Positions 34,850 through 46,092 of a DNA stretch of 64,000 bases are shown piece after piece (the first letter of the stretch is position 1; every line of letters starts with the position of its first letter). The stretch is taken from positions 806,001 through 870,000 of the forward strand of contig QRFJ01000055.1 in the NCBI GenBank assembly GCA_006176705.1. Reading direction: 5' to 3'. A program made the translations under genes and the position numbers. The DNA comes from Cocos nucifera (taxonomy: Eukaryota > Streptophyta > Magnoliopsida > Arecales > Arecaceae). Under the pieces are notes generated by a model. The model searched no databases, was not told where the DNA came from, and saw nothing but the letters and a program-made list of their open reading frames with translations.

Positions 34850-37667
34850 TGTAGGAAATGGTGCAGGGTTTTTAGCATGCTTTCCAAAATTTTTTTAAAT
34901 CAAATATTTAGCAAAAGCAAAAATTAATCTACTATTAATTCTATGCATGCATTGATCATGTCAATAAATCCTACCTAGGATCTAGACATGTTGATATATA
35001 TTTAGAAATTTAAATGTATTCGATCAGCAAATCACATTTGTTGATCGACCTGTGTTTAGAGCACAATACCTTAGCACAGGTAGCTGAACTCCATGATCTG
35101 AATCTGCTAGAAGAAGCTCTCATGTTGTACTATAATCGCACAATCATCTAGCCTCTACGGTGAGTTCACACGATGCTCCTGATCCCGACCAGCTCCACTG
35201 GAGTACTAGCTCCTCATTGGGGCCTTCGATGGTTGATATCGATTAATCTGATCGACCACCTTTTTTTTGATCTCTTGAATGCTTTAAAAAATTAGAACAT
35301 GGATTTCAGAGTATGACGAGATAGTGTATCAATTTTTGTGGTGATCGGGCACTCATCGCACTCAATCACTCCACCCGAATCCAAAGTTAATTTTAGGGTT
35401 TCATACACCCAAAAACCCTGATGCCCAGAATTTCTCTCACACTCTCTTTGTTTTATCTGAAAATAATTTTCATGGATGGGAGACTTTCTTATCTATAGAT
35501 ACTCTACTTAGATCACATCTAAAGAGGGCATCCAAAAGAAAGAAAAATAAGATTGCATGAGAGAAAGAAATTGGCGTAGGAAATAAACCCTCTCACACCC
35601 TGGACTTCTCTATAAACAAAACCAACACCCCTCTCTATTGTTCTCTCTCCCAAAAACACCTCACATAACCTTATTTGCTCTCATTCATGCACAAAATAAA
35701 TCTCATTTAAAAAGGGCAACATTCTATGGGAATTTTGCATGAAAAGAGATAAGGTAGCATGTCAGATTGGTTCCAACCACTTGCTTTGAATTCAAAATTC
35801 AAATGAGCTCTTATCCCATCCCAACGCCACCCCCTAGTGGTTGACTCATAGAAGGACTCTCCTCCTATGCACCCACATGCCATATTCTCCAAAAAAATGT
35901 ACGACAAACAAAGGGAGGGCATGGGAAGTTGATAAGGTTAGATTGATTCCAACCTCCAATAAACTAAGTTGAATTCAAAATTCAACTTACATTGAACCGG
36001 TCCAACCCTTGGACTAGATCAAAAACAGAAAGAGAGGAGGTGCATAATTCATTCTGGGCATGGGAACATTCTCACAAAACCAAAGATGTGTGAGAAAAGG
36101 TGTGAAAAAGTCAAAGGTATGGTGCAAGGAGAAATATTTGAAATTCAAACTTCATTTGACTTGGTCCAAATTGGTTTCAACCAAACTAATTAAACTAGAT
36201 CTAATTAGATCAGGTTAAATCCAACCAAACTAGGCTTAACCCAATCCAATAAAATTTTAATCAAATTAAAAATTAATTAGATTTAGATCCTGATCAAATC
36301 AGGATCGAATCTTTCATAGCGATTAGGTCATCACATGACTTGATCAGGTCAAATCCAATCGAATTAAATTCAATCAGATTTAATCAAATCCTTATCGCTC
36401 AATCAAATTGAGCTAATCAACAATCAATTGCTAATTAATCCTTTAATAAACATAGAATTTTGATTGGATGAGTGTCTGAGCAATAGAGTTCTATTTATAT
36501 GAAACTCTTGAAGAGTCCCAAACTAGTGGGACTCTTAAGTCCAGTATCTTAAATGAATGAAACTCATGATCATAGAGTACCAAATCAATGAAACTCTTGA
36601 TTATAGAGTTTCAAACATGTAGAACTCAGAGTTTTAGTCCAGTGGGACCCATAAAGATAGAATTCCAGTCTAGTGGGACTCCTAGTCATAAAGTTTCAGT
36701 CCAGTGGGACTCTTAACCACAGAGTCTCAGACCTTTAGAACTCTAGATTAGCCATCAGATCAGGTAGGAACTCCTATTGTTTATGATCTCATAGGTTTGA
36801 ATTCTAAGTCTGTAGCGTAGGACTCAATTTTCTATATCAGTCGATGTGACCATCTAGCAATAGTACCCGATGGTTGGATAGGTCGAATAGTCACAATGCA
36901 ATATCGATGAACCTATGGTATATGGTTATCGTATAATTCATCCTCTTTATCTCAATTCTCAAAAGATTACCTAGGATTTAATTGTCAACCCTAGAAAATC
37001 ATTTACAATGTATTTCAAAATTTTAGCATCCATTGTATGGACTATCTCGACTGAGGTTTTCTAAATTAAAATACAGTGATACATCTGCTCCAACATTTGG
37101 AGAGCTTAATCCTATCTTGACTTACACACCAACTAAATAAGTAGTTGACTGCATCCAATAGTCTTTCATCATTGAATTAGAAAATCAAATAGTCCGATAG
37201 CTTAGTATAGTGAGTTGTTTGCAAGTCACCATGGTGATCTCAGGTCTAAGGGACATATATACCCATATCCTTCATGAGCAACTCTTGACAGTAGAGAGCT
37301 ACACAGTTGGATCATGTTCAGTGAAATGTACCCTTACACTTTACTTGCATGCCATATCAGTATCTTTATACTCCTTGGTTAAGAGGACAACCAACACATA
37401 GGCGCACAATGACCCACACTCAAAATATTGACGTTTGAGGTAACAACGTATCATTTGGTCACAAACAAATTTAAGGACTAAATGATAAATTTTTCTTTGT
37501 CGAGTCTAAATAGTTCTAAGAACTTCATCACAGAAGAGTTCGGAAGATGCACAAAAGTGATGAATTATCAGAATAATAATTTTATTTATTTATAATTTAA
37601 GTATATTTTATATTCAGCTCAACTATCTATAATCTAGATAGTTGGCTTTAGGATATAATTTTCAATA
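34850..37667 (-). repeat. Copia B 5' LTR (2818 bp), minus strand
   Basis: On the plus strand it begins TGTAGGAAATGG beside the primer site and ends TTTTCAATA before GC-rich sequence. It aligns with the solo LTR 48457-51145: shared blocks near 36830-37560 and 50280-51010 and the two ends. ORFs here on either strand are not conserved between the copies and are left out. Confidence 0.88.
36480..36750. repeat. 30-35-bp minisatellite inside Copia B 5' LTR
   Basis: Imperfect repeats of a block like CATAGAGTTTCAGTCCAGTG followed by GGACTCTTAA, about eight in number. The solo LTR of the same family lacks this run at the matching place (around 50200-50260). Confidence 0.7.
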
Positions 37668-38075
37668 GGGGCCGCTAGTGGTGGGAGGCGGAGGGGCACC
37701 GCAGGAGGTGGGGTACCGAGGGGTAGTGGTGATGGGTCGGATGGATGACCGTGGGTGGTGTGAGACAGAGGGGTGGCATAGGAGATGGAAGGTTGCGAGG
37801 GGTAAGGGGCAGAGGGCACCATAGGGGTGGGGGCCCGTGGGGGGTTGGCACCGACGGGTGGGTGTGAGGCAGAGGGATGCCACAAGAGGTGGGAGGCCGT
37901 GAGGGGTAGGGGTGAAGGGGTGTTGCAGGGGGTGAGGAGATGCAGGGGGTGGGGCATGGATGGGTGATGGCGATGGGTTGTGTGGGGGACCGTGGGTGGT
38001 AGGCGATGAAGGGGCACCGCAGGGGATGGGGGGCTACGATAGATGGGGAGCGGAGGGGCCGCAGGGGATTGAATT
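37668..38075. repeat. G-rich minisatellite-like block
   Basis: About 400 bp strongly G-rich on the plus strand, with irregular units built on AGAGGGGCACCGCAGG, GGTGGGAGGCCGTGAGGGG and similar. The open readings here are composition artefacts. Many G-runs could form quadruplexes. Confidence 0.75.
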
Positions 38076-38094
38076 AGTCCTTAATTATTTTTTA

Positions 38095-38320
38095 AAAAAT
38101 ATAATAATAATAATAAAAATAATAGTAATAATAATAAAAATAATAATAATAGTAATAGTAGTAATAATAATAATAATAGTAATAATAATAATAGTAATAG
38201 TAGTAGTAAGAATAATAATAGTAATAATAATAGTAATAGTAATAGTAATAATAATAATAGTAATAGTAGTAATAGTAATAATAGTAATAATAGTAGTAGC
38301 AGTAATAATAACAATAATAA
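38095..38320. repeat. Trinucleotide microsatellite (TAA/TAG)n
   Basis: About 225 bp of TAATAATAG-type repeats with interspersed AGT units. The Ile/Val-rich and Leu-rich readings on the two strands are artefacts. Confidence 0.95.
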
Positions 38321-38540
38321 TAATTTGATTGATAAATAAATTTTAAAATAGATTAATAAAATAATTAAAAATAAGTTAATTTTTATAATTAAAATAGTTT
38401 GATTTTTAATTATATTTTTATGCTTTTACTTGTTATGATTTAATCTTTTTGTTTGTTTAGTCCCATATTTTGTTGTGATTATGATTTAATATTTTAATTT
38501 GTATTAGCCGATGGTTTTAATTTTTAATACATATGAACTA
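38321..38540. other. AT-rich stretch, nothing recognised
   Basis: No ORF or repeat structure seen. Confidence 0.4.
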
Positions 38541-39290
38541 TCTAATCCGTGATCCAGATCGGGATTCGATCGGGGATCTAGATTGAGATCCTATTCGAGA
38601 TTGGGTCATTATCTAGGTTGGATCAAGATCAGCTTGGTTTTTGGGGTGGATCCAGGTCTGGATTTGGTTTGATCTGGATCTAGTCTGGGAGTCAGGATTC
38701 AGCCCTTCGGTTAGATCATGTCCGAGATCTAGGTCAATTCGATTTGAATCCAGTTGGATCTGGTTTGAGATTTGATCCAGGTTGGATCAAGATTTGATCA
38801 AAATCTGGGTCAGGATCCGTTCTGGGATTCTATCTCGGATTTGGTTTGAGATTTGAGTCATGATCTAGGTCAGATCTAAGTCAGGATCCAAATCGAGATT
38901 TGGGTTGGGATCCAGTTTGGGATCCGATTTGAGATCTTGTCTGGGATCCAATCTAGAATCATGTCCGACATCTGATTCAGGATTCGAGTTATGATCCAGG
39001 TTGGATCTCAATTAGGATTTGGGTCGGGATTTAGTCCAAGATCTGGTTTGGGATCATGTCTGACATCTGGTTTGGGATTTGGATCATGATCCAGGTCAGA
39101 TCTCGGTTCGGATCCAAGTTAGGATTCAATCCAGGATCCAATCTAGGATCCTATCCGAGATTCGGTCTGGGATCTTTTTCAAAATTTGGTTTGAGATTTG
39201 GATCATGATCCGAGTCAGATCTCGATTGAGATCTGAGTCGAGATTCACTCCGAGATCCAATTTGGGATTCTATCTGAAATCTAATTTGTT
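38541..39290. repeat. GATC-rich degenerate minisatellite
   Basis: About 750 bp made of short modules such as GGATCCAGGTC, GGGATTTGG and GAGATCTG. A longer phrase ATCATGATCCAGGTCAGATC recurs at irregular spacing (about 85-165 bp; copies near 38858, 38989, 39084 and 39203). It has a very high density of GATC tetramers. The 73-residue Arg/Ile/Ser reading at 39079 follows from the repeat. Confidence 0.85.
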
Positions 39291-39699
39291 AATGATTTAA
39301 TGCATCCATTGATGTAACCTTAGACTCCTATTCAAGAGTCGGTCCCAGGATCCCCAAAATGAACTCTATGAATGGCTCTTAGATGCCTCAATTTGGGCAG
39401 TTAAAAAATGCATCAATATTTTATTATTGTCATGGTGTTCTTTGTTCTATTATGGAAAATTTCATCATAGTTATCTCGTTTGTTCTCTAGGTATATATTA
39501 GATATGGTTAAAATATAATCCATCTATATTGTGTACTTGAAAACTATAGGAAGATGCTGCTAGATTTTTTTGGATATAGAATAAAGAACAAAGCCGTAGC
39601 AACAATAAAAATGATGCATTTTTTAAAGGGATAGGATCACACCTATTAGGAAGGAGTTGGCAGAGTTAGGATTCGTGATGCATTATTCTTTATTATTAG
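39291..39699. other. CACTA-1 sequence upstream of the transposase
   Basis: No ORF recognised; probably 5' untranslated or intron sequence of the transposase gene. Confidence 0.4.
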
Positions 39700-42600
39700 A
39701 TGAATTCGACAAAAGTTGGATGAATGTCAGGGATATTTTCTTGCCCGAATATCAAAAGAATATTTGAGATTTTATTGAATTTACATAGTATAAGAATGAT
39801 AGTGCCAGTCGGATAAAGTGTCGATGCAAAATATGTGTCAATATAGTATATCATCACATATCACTTGTTGAGGAACATTTGCCATATTTTGGTATGGACA
39901 AGAAGTATACTTGCTGGATATGCCATGGGGAGGGTGATCCGAATGAAGTTGTGTATGACGATGATGATATCGAAGATGATATTGATGATGCTGAACCTAT
40001 TGAACATGGTGGTATAGGTTTACCATTGGATGATTTACATTAGGATGTTAGCTAAAATATACCCATGAGTACTAGCATATCTCAAGGCAAGTCTGATCAT
40101 GATATAATATTAATGAGGTAGAAGGGACTTTGGAATAGTTTGCAAAGCTTATTTGGGATGCACGAGAGCCACTCTACCCAAATTATGTAAAGTTCTCCAA
40201 GTTATAGTTTTTAATCAAATTGCTTCATATTAAAACTATGAACTGATGGAGTCAAAAGTCATTTGATGATCAAAATTTGGCATTGATTAAAGTAGCTCTT
40301 CCCGATGGATCGATACTTTTGAAATCATATAGTGAAGCAAAAACATATATGCGAGAATTGAGACTTGGCTATATTCCTATACATGCCTACAAAAATGATT
40401 GTATATTATTTTACAAGAAGAATGAACAAGCAAATGAATGTCTGCAATGTGGTGAGCCTAGCTACAAAACTAATAATAGGAAAGAAAAAAAGATACCTCA
40501 TAAGGTTTTAAGGTATTTTTCATTGATTCTAAGATTTCAAAAATTGTATATGTCCACATAGACAACTGAAGAAATGAGATGGCATCATGAATAGCAAGTT
40601 TCATAGGAGAACATACTTAGCTACCCGGTTGACTCTATAGTGTGGAAAGACTTCAATGCAAAGCATCTGCTATTTGCGAGTGATCCATGCAATATCTGGC
40701 TTAGTCTAGCGATAAATAGATTTAATCTCTTTGATAATTTGAGTACTTTCTACAGTATATGGTCCATGATGCTAGTTGTATATAATGTGTCATCTTGGAA
40801 ATGCATGAAAGAGCCATTTATTTTTATATCACTATTAATTCTAAATCCAAAAGCACCGGATAATGAAATTGATGTATATCTACGATCCTTAATGATGATC
40901 TGAAGGAGCTATGAAAAATAGAGTATAGACATACGATTCTGTCAGTTGAAGAAATTTCAAGTTTCATGCTTCAATTTTATGGACCATAAATGATTTTCTT
41001 TCGTATGAAAACTTATCTGGGTGGAGCACCAAAGGATATCTAACATGTCTAATATGCAACAAGAATACATTCTCCTTACATTTAAAGCATGCAAGAAATG
41101 GGTCATCGGTGGTTTCTACCTGCTAATCACTCTTAGAGGAATCATTATAACCAATATTTTGATGGTAAGTCCAACCGACATTCGCCACTTAAGTAGTTAA
41201 GTGGAGCAAAAATTTTAGAATAACTTGAAGCCATTGAAAATGTGAAATTTGAAAAAATATTAGGTACTCGAAAGCAGAAGTGTACTGAAGCTGAGCTGAA
41301 TTGGATGAAGCGAAGCCTATTTTTCAAACTACCATACTTGAAGTAGCTACTATTTCATCATAACCTGGATGTAATGCACATTGAGAAGAATATTTGTGAT
41401 AATATCATCGGTACAGTGTTGAATATCGTAGGAAAAATAAAAGATAATTCAAAAGCTCATCTTGATTTGCAAGAAATGGGAATTCGACTAGAGTTGCATT
41501 TAGTTCGTCGAGGTGATAATTTTTTTTATGCCACCTATATGTTATCACTATTTGATGATGAGAAGAAGAGTTTTTATGGATGGTTCAAAATCATAAACTT
41601 TCTTGATGCTTATGCTTCAAATATATCGCGATGTGTTGGCAACAATGACGGCAATATATTTGGCATAAAAGTCATGACTCCCATATACATGATGATGCAG
41701 CACTTGCTTTTTGTGGTGATGCATGGCTATCTAAGTGGTGATGTGCATTGATTGAGTTGGGAGTATTTTTTCGAGAACTATGTTGTCAAAAGTTGAAGAT
41801 TAATTTAATTAAGAAGTTTGAGAAAGATATTGTACTCATTCTTTATAAGTTAGAAAAATCTTTCCATCATCATTTTTTGAGTTATGGTGCACTTGGCTAT
41901 TCATCTTCTAAAGGAAGCTCTTCTGGCTAGCCCGGTACATTATCGATGGATGAATCCTATTGAAAGATAAAGAAATCATAATCTCTTTGATATATTAGTT
42001 GTAAGATGTAAATATATTAAAACTCTTTAAATTATTTTTTATTTGCAGATTCTTGTATACCCTGAAAAAGTATGTACGTAATAAGGCACGGTCTGAAGGA
42101 TCCATAGCAAAAGCATACATAGCTATGGAGTATCTCACATTCTGCTTGATGTATCTCAACGATATCCAAATAAGATTCAATTATGCTGATCGTAATGCTA
42201 ACCATGAATGGGATGATGATGAACTGACACTATCCATATTCAAACAAATGGTTCGACCCATGGGTGGAAGAAGATATGAGTTTATGAATATGAATAAGCT
42301 ATCCAAGGCATACTTCTATATTTTAAATAATTATGAAGAAATTGAAGATTTAATTAAGTATTATCTTAGCATAATTTTAGTATTCTAACTAATTTTTCAT
42401 ATTGATATAAAATTTAAAATTATGACTTATTGCAGTGAGCACAAGAATATACTATCTAGGAAGAATAATATAAATATTAATGATCGACATAGGACGAAAC
42501 TTGCAAAATAATTTAGAAACCATGTAAGTTTTACTAGTATTATATTATTTTTTATAATTATGCAATTAATTACTTGTACCAATATAATTTTTTATGCCAT

Positions 42601-43380
42601 ATTGTAGATGAAATCTAAGTATTTTAATAAAGTTGAGGATATGACCGATGAGTTGTATAATTTAGCATGTAGCTCTGATCGAAAGGTTAACTACTACATA
42701 TCCTTTATCGTCAGAGGAAAAAGATTTCATATAAGAGAGCTTAAATGCAAAGACGGATCCAGAATAATAGGATTGCTACGATAGGATATGAAAGAAAAGA
42801 GGAGATTGAATAACTTGGTGTATTGAAAGATATCATAAAATTGAAGTATGGATCAAAAAATTTGGTATTCTTGTTTCACTATGAATGATGGGATATTAGC
42901 AATAAGAAGATCAGTATTCATATCGATCCATACTTTATCAATGTAAATTTTGCACGAACATGGTACTAGAATGAGCCGTATATATTACCAACTCAAGCGA
43001 AACAAGCAATATATTTAAAGGATCTGAAACATCGAGATGATTGGCATGTCTTACAAAGAATAATATCTAGAGGCATATATGACATACCAACTCAACTAGA
43101 GATGGATGATAATTTAGATATACATGAAGAGAAAGCTTTTCAAAAGAAAGAACAAACATTGATCAAGCACCTTGTTGATGAACAACTTATAACATCTCCT
43201 TTGAATAGAATTGATCTACTATCCAATGAAGTTGAAGCAGATTTTGTATTTAATCTTGATGATTTGGAGGGTGACGATCGGTTCATAAATGATGATGAGA
43301 TAGAAGATGATACATTAATCGATTATTATGATTTGAAGGAGGATTTAGAAATCGAGAAGGATACGAATATTGATAAATAG
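39700..43380 (+). pseudogene. CACTA-1 transposase (TNP2-like, Transposase_21 / DUF4218 / DUF4216)
   Basis: Catalyses element excision in active relatives. The N-terminal associated domain is near 39705-39840 (KSWMNVRDIFLPEYQ, KCRCKICVN). The core follows in broken pieces: YMRELRLGYIPIHAYKNDCI at 40350-40400, EIDVYLRSL near 40868, HIEKNICDNIIGTVLNI at 41377-41427. A DUF4218-like part with KYVRNKARSEGSIAKAY is at 42069-42119, then FRNH/MKSKYFNKVEDMTDELY around 42500-42660. A DUF4216-like part is near 42840-43010 and an acidic C-terminus at 43102-43380. Three introns are visible (acceptors ending at about 42048, 42435 and 42607; the first donor is unclear, the others GT at about 42358 and 42511). 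Stops and shifts, for example at 40560 and 40903, make it non-functional. Confidence 0.9.
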
Positions 43381-43529
43381 ATCTATATTCTTTATTAAAT
43401 TTTCTCTTGCAATAATGGTATGCAATACAATTCTATTCATTAGTGTTTATATATTTTTCACTATTATTATTTATTATTATATTTATTTATATATCAAGTT
43501 AATTATATACATAGTTTAAGCGTATGGCA

Positions 43530-45155
43530 CTAGGAGGGAGATAACGACCTTCGAGTTCCCAACCTACCCCTGAGCCTTCCTCCATTTTCACTACTGCACT
43601 ATCGGAGTTGCTAGAGGGCCCTGTAAAGGTCGATTCGAGTGAGGCAGGTTCGAGTGAGGTGGGCCCAATTAGTATTTTAATATTTTTTATATAATAAAAT
43701 TTAATTTTAATTTATCTATTAGGTTTATAGATGGCCATCATACTAATAATTTATTTCTTATTTTTTTAGGTCATTCTATATTGGTGGTAAGGCGAGAGCG
43801 AGGTCTGTCGATGAACCTCATCCTTGAGCATTGGAGATGCAAGCATGAGGGACATCTCCGCATCGAGGTTTCGCTAGGCTATATTAGGCCTATTAGGAGA
43901 TGGTGTGATCGAGCCATGGCAGACTGAGCTGGGCATCATTTATCATAGCTTTGCCTCAATGATGCTCTTCGATTGGTATCAGATTATGCGACCTCAAAGA
44001 GAGGTCTTCTATAGCCACTTACAGGTATAATAATATTTATTTAAATATTTAATTAGCAATTATTTTTATAATATTTATTATTGGTAGGCTATATTTGATA
44101 TTATTGATTTTGATCACGATCGCATGTGGGAAGCTATAGATGATCATCTATATTCATGTTCCAAGGAGTACTAGCATTGCATTCATCACCACTATTATAC
44201 TATAGTGCACGACTACGGAGTGGAGGCAGCATGACAATGGCCATATGATAGCATCAGTATCGAGGACTAGGCTATCATATACTGCACGTATAAGGATCCA
44301 GCATATTAGATAATTTTTTTATTTAAATTTTAATAATTAAATTATTTATTTTTAAATTCAGTTACTTACTAACTAATTTGACTATTAACTATGTAGGATC
44401 GATGTGCCAAAAATGCTGCGAATCGGGCGAGATACACAGTCTCGCATTATCGAGGTTCGAGGCCATTCACTCACCATATGGAGCAGATGGTAATTAATTT
44501 TTATTTATCATATTTTAACTTTTTATCTATTTAAAATTTTTTTATTAATTATTCTTAAATTATAAAGAGATATAGAGAGTGGCAAGCTTCCTGATAGGAT
44601 CGAAATCTACTAGTGGATCCATTAGCGATGGGCAGGGGACTGGACGGTCGAGATCCAGGAGCTTTGTGTAAGTTTTTTCAACTATTTTTTATTGGTATTT
44701 TGATTTTTAGTGAAAACTTAGAATAACTATAAATTTAATTTTCAAGATCATATGATAGACATTAGATCTTAGCCTATCCCAGAAGGCTCAACTATACCCA
44801 CAGATGACGAGATCTATGATCAGATGCTTGGTACGAGATCCTGTTATGTTTGGAGGCTAGGGCATGGGATCAGAGCTCCTACATCTTCATGTTCATTTAG
44901 GGTTGACATCCATGCTGCCTGTGATGTTCGGCTAATGGAGATACAAAGATAGGCTACTGAGGATCGACATTGGATTGCTAAGTTGACTGTATGCATCGAC
45001 GAGTACCAACTATTCTAGATGTAGATGATAAAGTGGATGGTGCAAATGGAGCAGATGATATAGCTGATGAGGCAGCAACAGACTGGTCGAAGCTTCTCTG
45101 AGCGCTCTCCTCCTTCAGCTGATTTTTCTTCTCTAGATACTGTTAATGCTTGACG
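43530..45155 (+). pseudogene. CACTA-1 second ORF (Transposase_24 / En-Spm type), multi-intron, decayed
   Basis: Downstream of the transposase in the usual CACTA order. Exon readings: SSSQPTPEPSS near 43550; VRRERGLSMNLILEHWRCKH at 43788-43847; IFDIIDFDHDRMWEAIDDHL at 44089-44148; CAKNAANRARYTVSHYRGSR near 44404-44463, the most diagnostic block; a C-terminal Gln-rich part near 45040-45090. Exons are separated by AT-rich GT...AG introns (for example 44024-44087, 44489-44565 and 44669-44745). TnpA-type proteins of this family bind the subterminal repeats. Several exons contain stops. The family call is from motif memory. Confidence 0.75.
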
Positions 45156-45179
45156 GCCGACAGTCCATTTTTGTATATT

Positions 45180-45917
45180 TTTATTTATATTTTGAATCTT
45201 TTATATTTACAAAAAACACTTTCTATAATTATATTTTTATATAATAAAATGATGAAATATATTTATGAATGAAATGCTAAAATTTATTTATAAATTTATT
45301 TTATATATTTTTTATTTTAATTTTATAAATTATAAATATAAATATTAAAAATATAAATTATAAAATATATTTATTTATAAATTATTTTAAAAAATAATTT
45401 ATTATAAAATATTCTTTTCATAAATAATTTATTATTTATGATGAAAAAACTATCATAGATAAAAAAATATTTACGATGGAAACATTTCATCATAAATAAA
45501 AAATTATTTATGATGAAAAATTTTGGTTACAAATAAAAAATTATTTATGATAAAAAGTTTTCATCATAAATAAAAAATTATTTATGACAGAAAGGATTCC
45601 ATCATAAATAATATTTTATTTATGAAGAAATAATTTCCATCATAAGTAATTTTTTATTTATGATGGAATATTTTTCATCAAAAAAATAATTATTTATGAC
45701 ATAAAATTTAATTTTTCATCGCAAATATTTTAATGAATAAAAAAATTGATGAAAATTTTTCATCATAATTTTTTTTATTAGTGATGAAAATTAAATTTTC
45801 ATCACTAATTATCATCTACGACCCCATTTTTTATGATAAAGAATTAGCGATGCAATTTCCATCTTTAATAATTATTAGTGATAGAAATTGATTATTTATG
45901 ATGAATTTTTTACGTTG
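45180..45917. repeat. CACTA-1 right subterminal repeats and proposed terminus
   Basis: After about 250 bp of plain AT-rich sequence, 45430-45917 is packed with a short motif in both orientations, TTTATGATGAAAA and TTTTCATCATAAATA, often head-to-head, followed by TTAGTGATGAAAATT and its complement. Such subterminal arrays are the transposase-binding regions of CACTA elements. The proposed end is TTTTTTACGTTG at 45906-45917. Confidence 0.8.
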
Positions 45918-46092
45918 CAAAAAATGAGTTTTATTGTCATGCATTTGCATTTACTTTTATTCATTTGTTGTATATTTAATTATCGCTAACCATTGCACAA
46001 GCACCTTTTAAATTTATTTTTAGATATAAGTTATTTAAATAATTTTTAAAAAGCTTAATTTACCTTCCTTCTTGGGTTGCCATCTTTGAAAA
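45918..46092 (+). repeat. Possible SIRE-type LTR end fragment
   Basis: Ends in AATTTACCTTCCTTCTTGGG then TTGCCATC, resembling the last part of the gag-only element's LTR (AATTCACCTTCCCTCTTAGA then TTGCAACC at 21129-21156). Weak but directional. It would be the end of a 5' LTR of Copia C or a relative, split by CACTA-1. Confidence 0.45.

Larger units (their letters stand above)
37668..45917 (+). mobile_element. CACTA-1 (En/Spm-type DNA transposon), left end not seen
   Basis: Contains a TNP2-type transposase gene and a second Transposase_24-type gene, both on the plus strand and both with GT...AG introns. A right end full of short inverted subterminal repeats follows. The right terminus is proposed at 45917 (AATTTTTTACGTTG, a degenerate inverted CACTA-like end). 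The left terminus was not found; Copia B abuts at 37667, so the left end is probably beyond it, outside the window. Confidence 0.75.

Noticed and set aside
34850..37667. Short ORFs in the Copia B LTR
   Set aside because: No counterpart in the solo LTR of the same family; LTR sequence is not coding.
38081..38328. Hydrophobic Ile/Val-rich or Leu-rich protein
   Set aside because: Translation of the (TAA/TAG)n microsatellite on the two strands; no start context or conservation.
39700..45155. A host gene with several introns
   Set aside because: The exon readings are CACTA TNP2 and second-ORF motifs, and subterminal repeats follow, so it is transposon coding.
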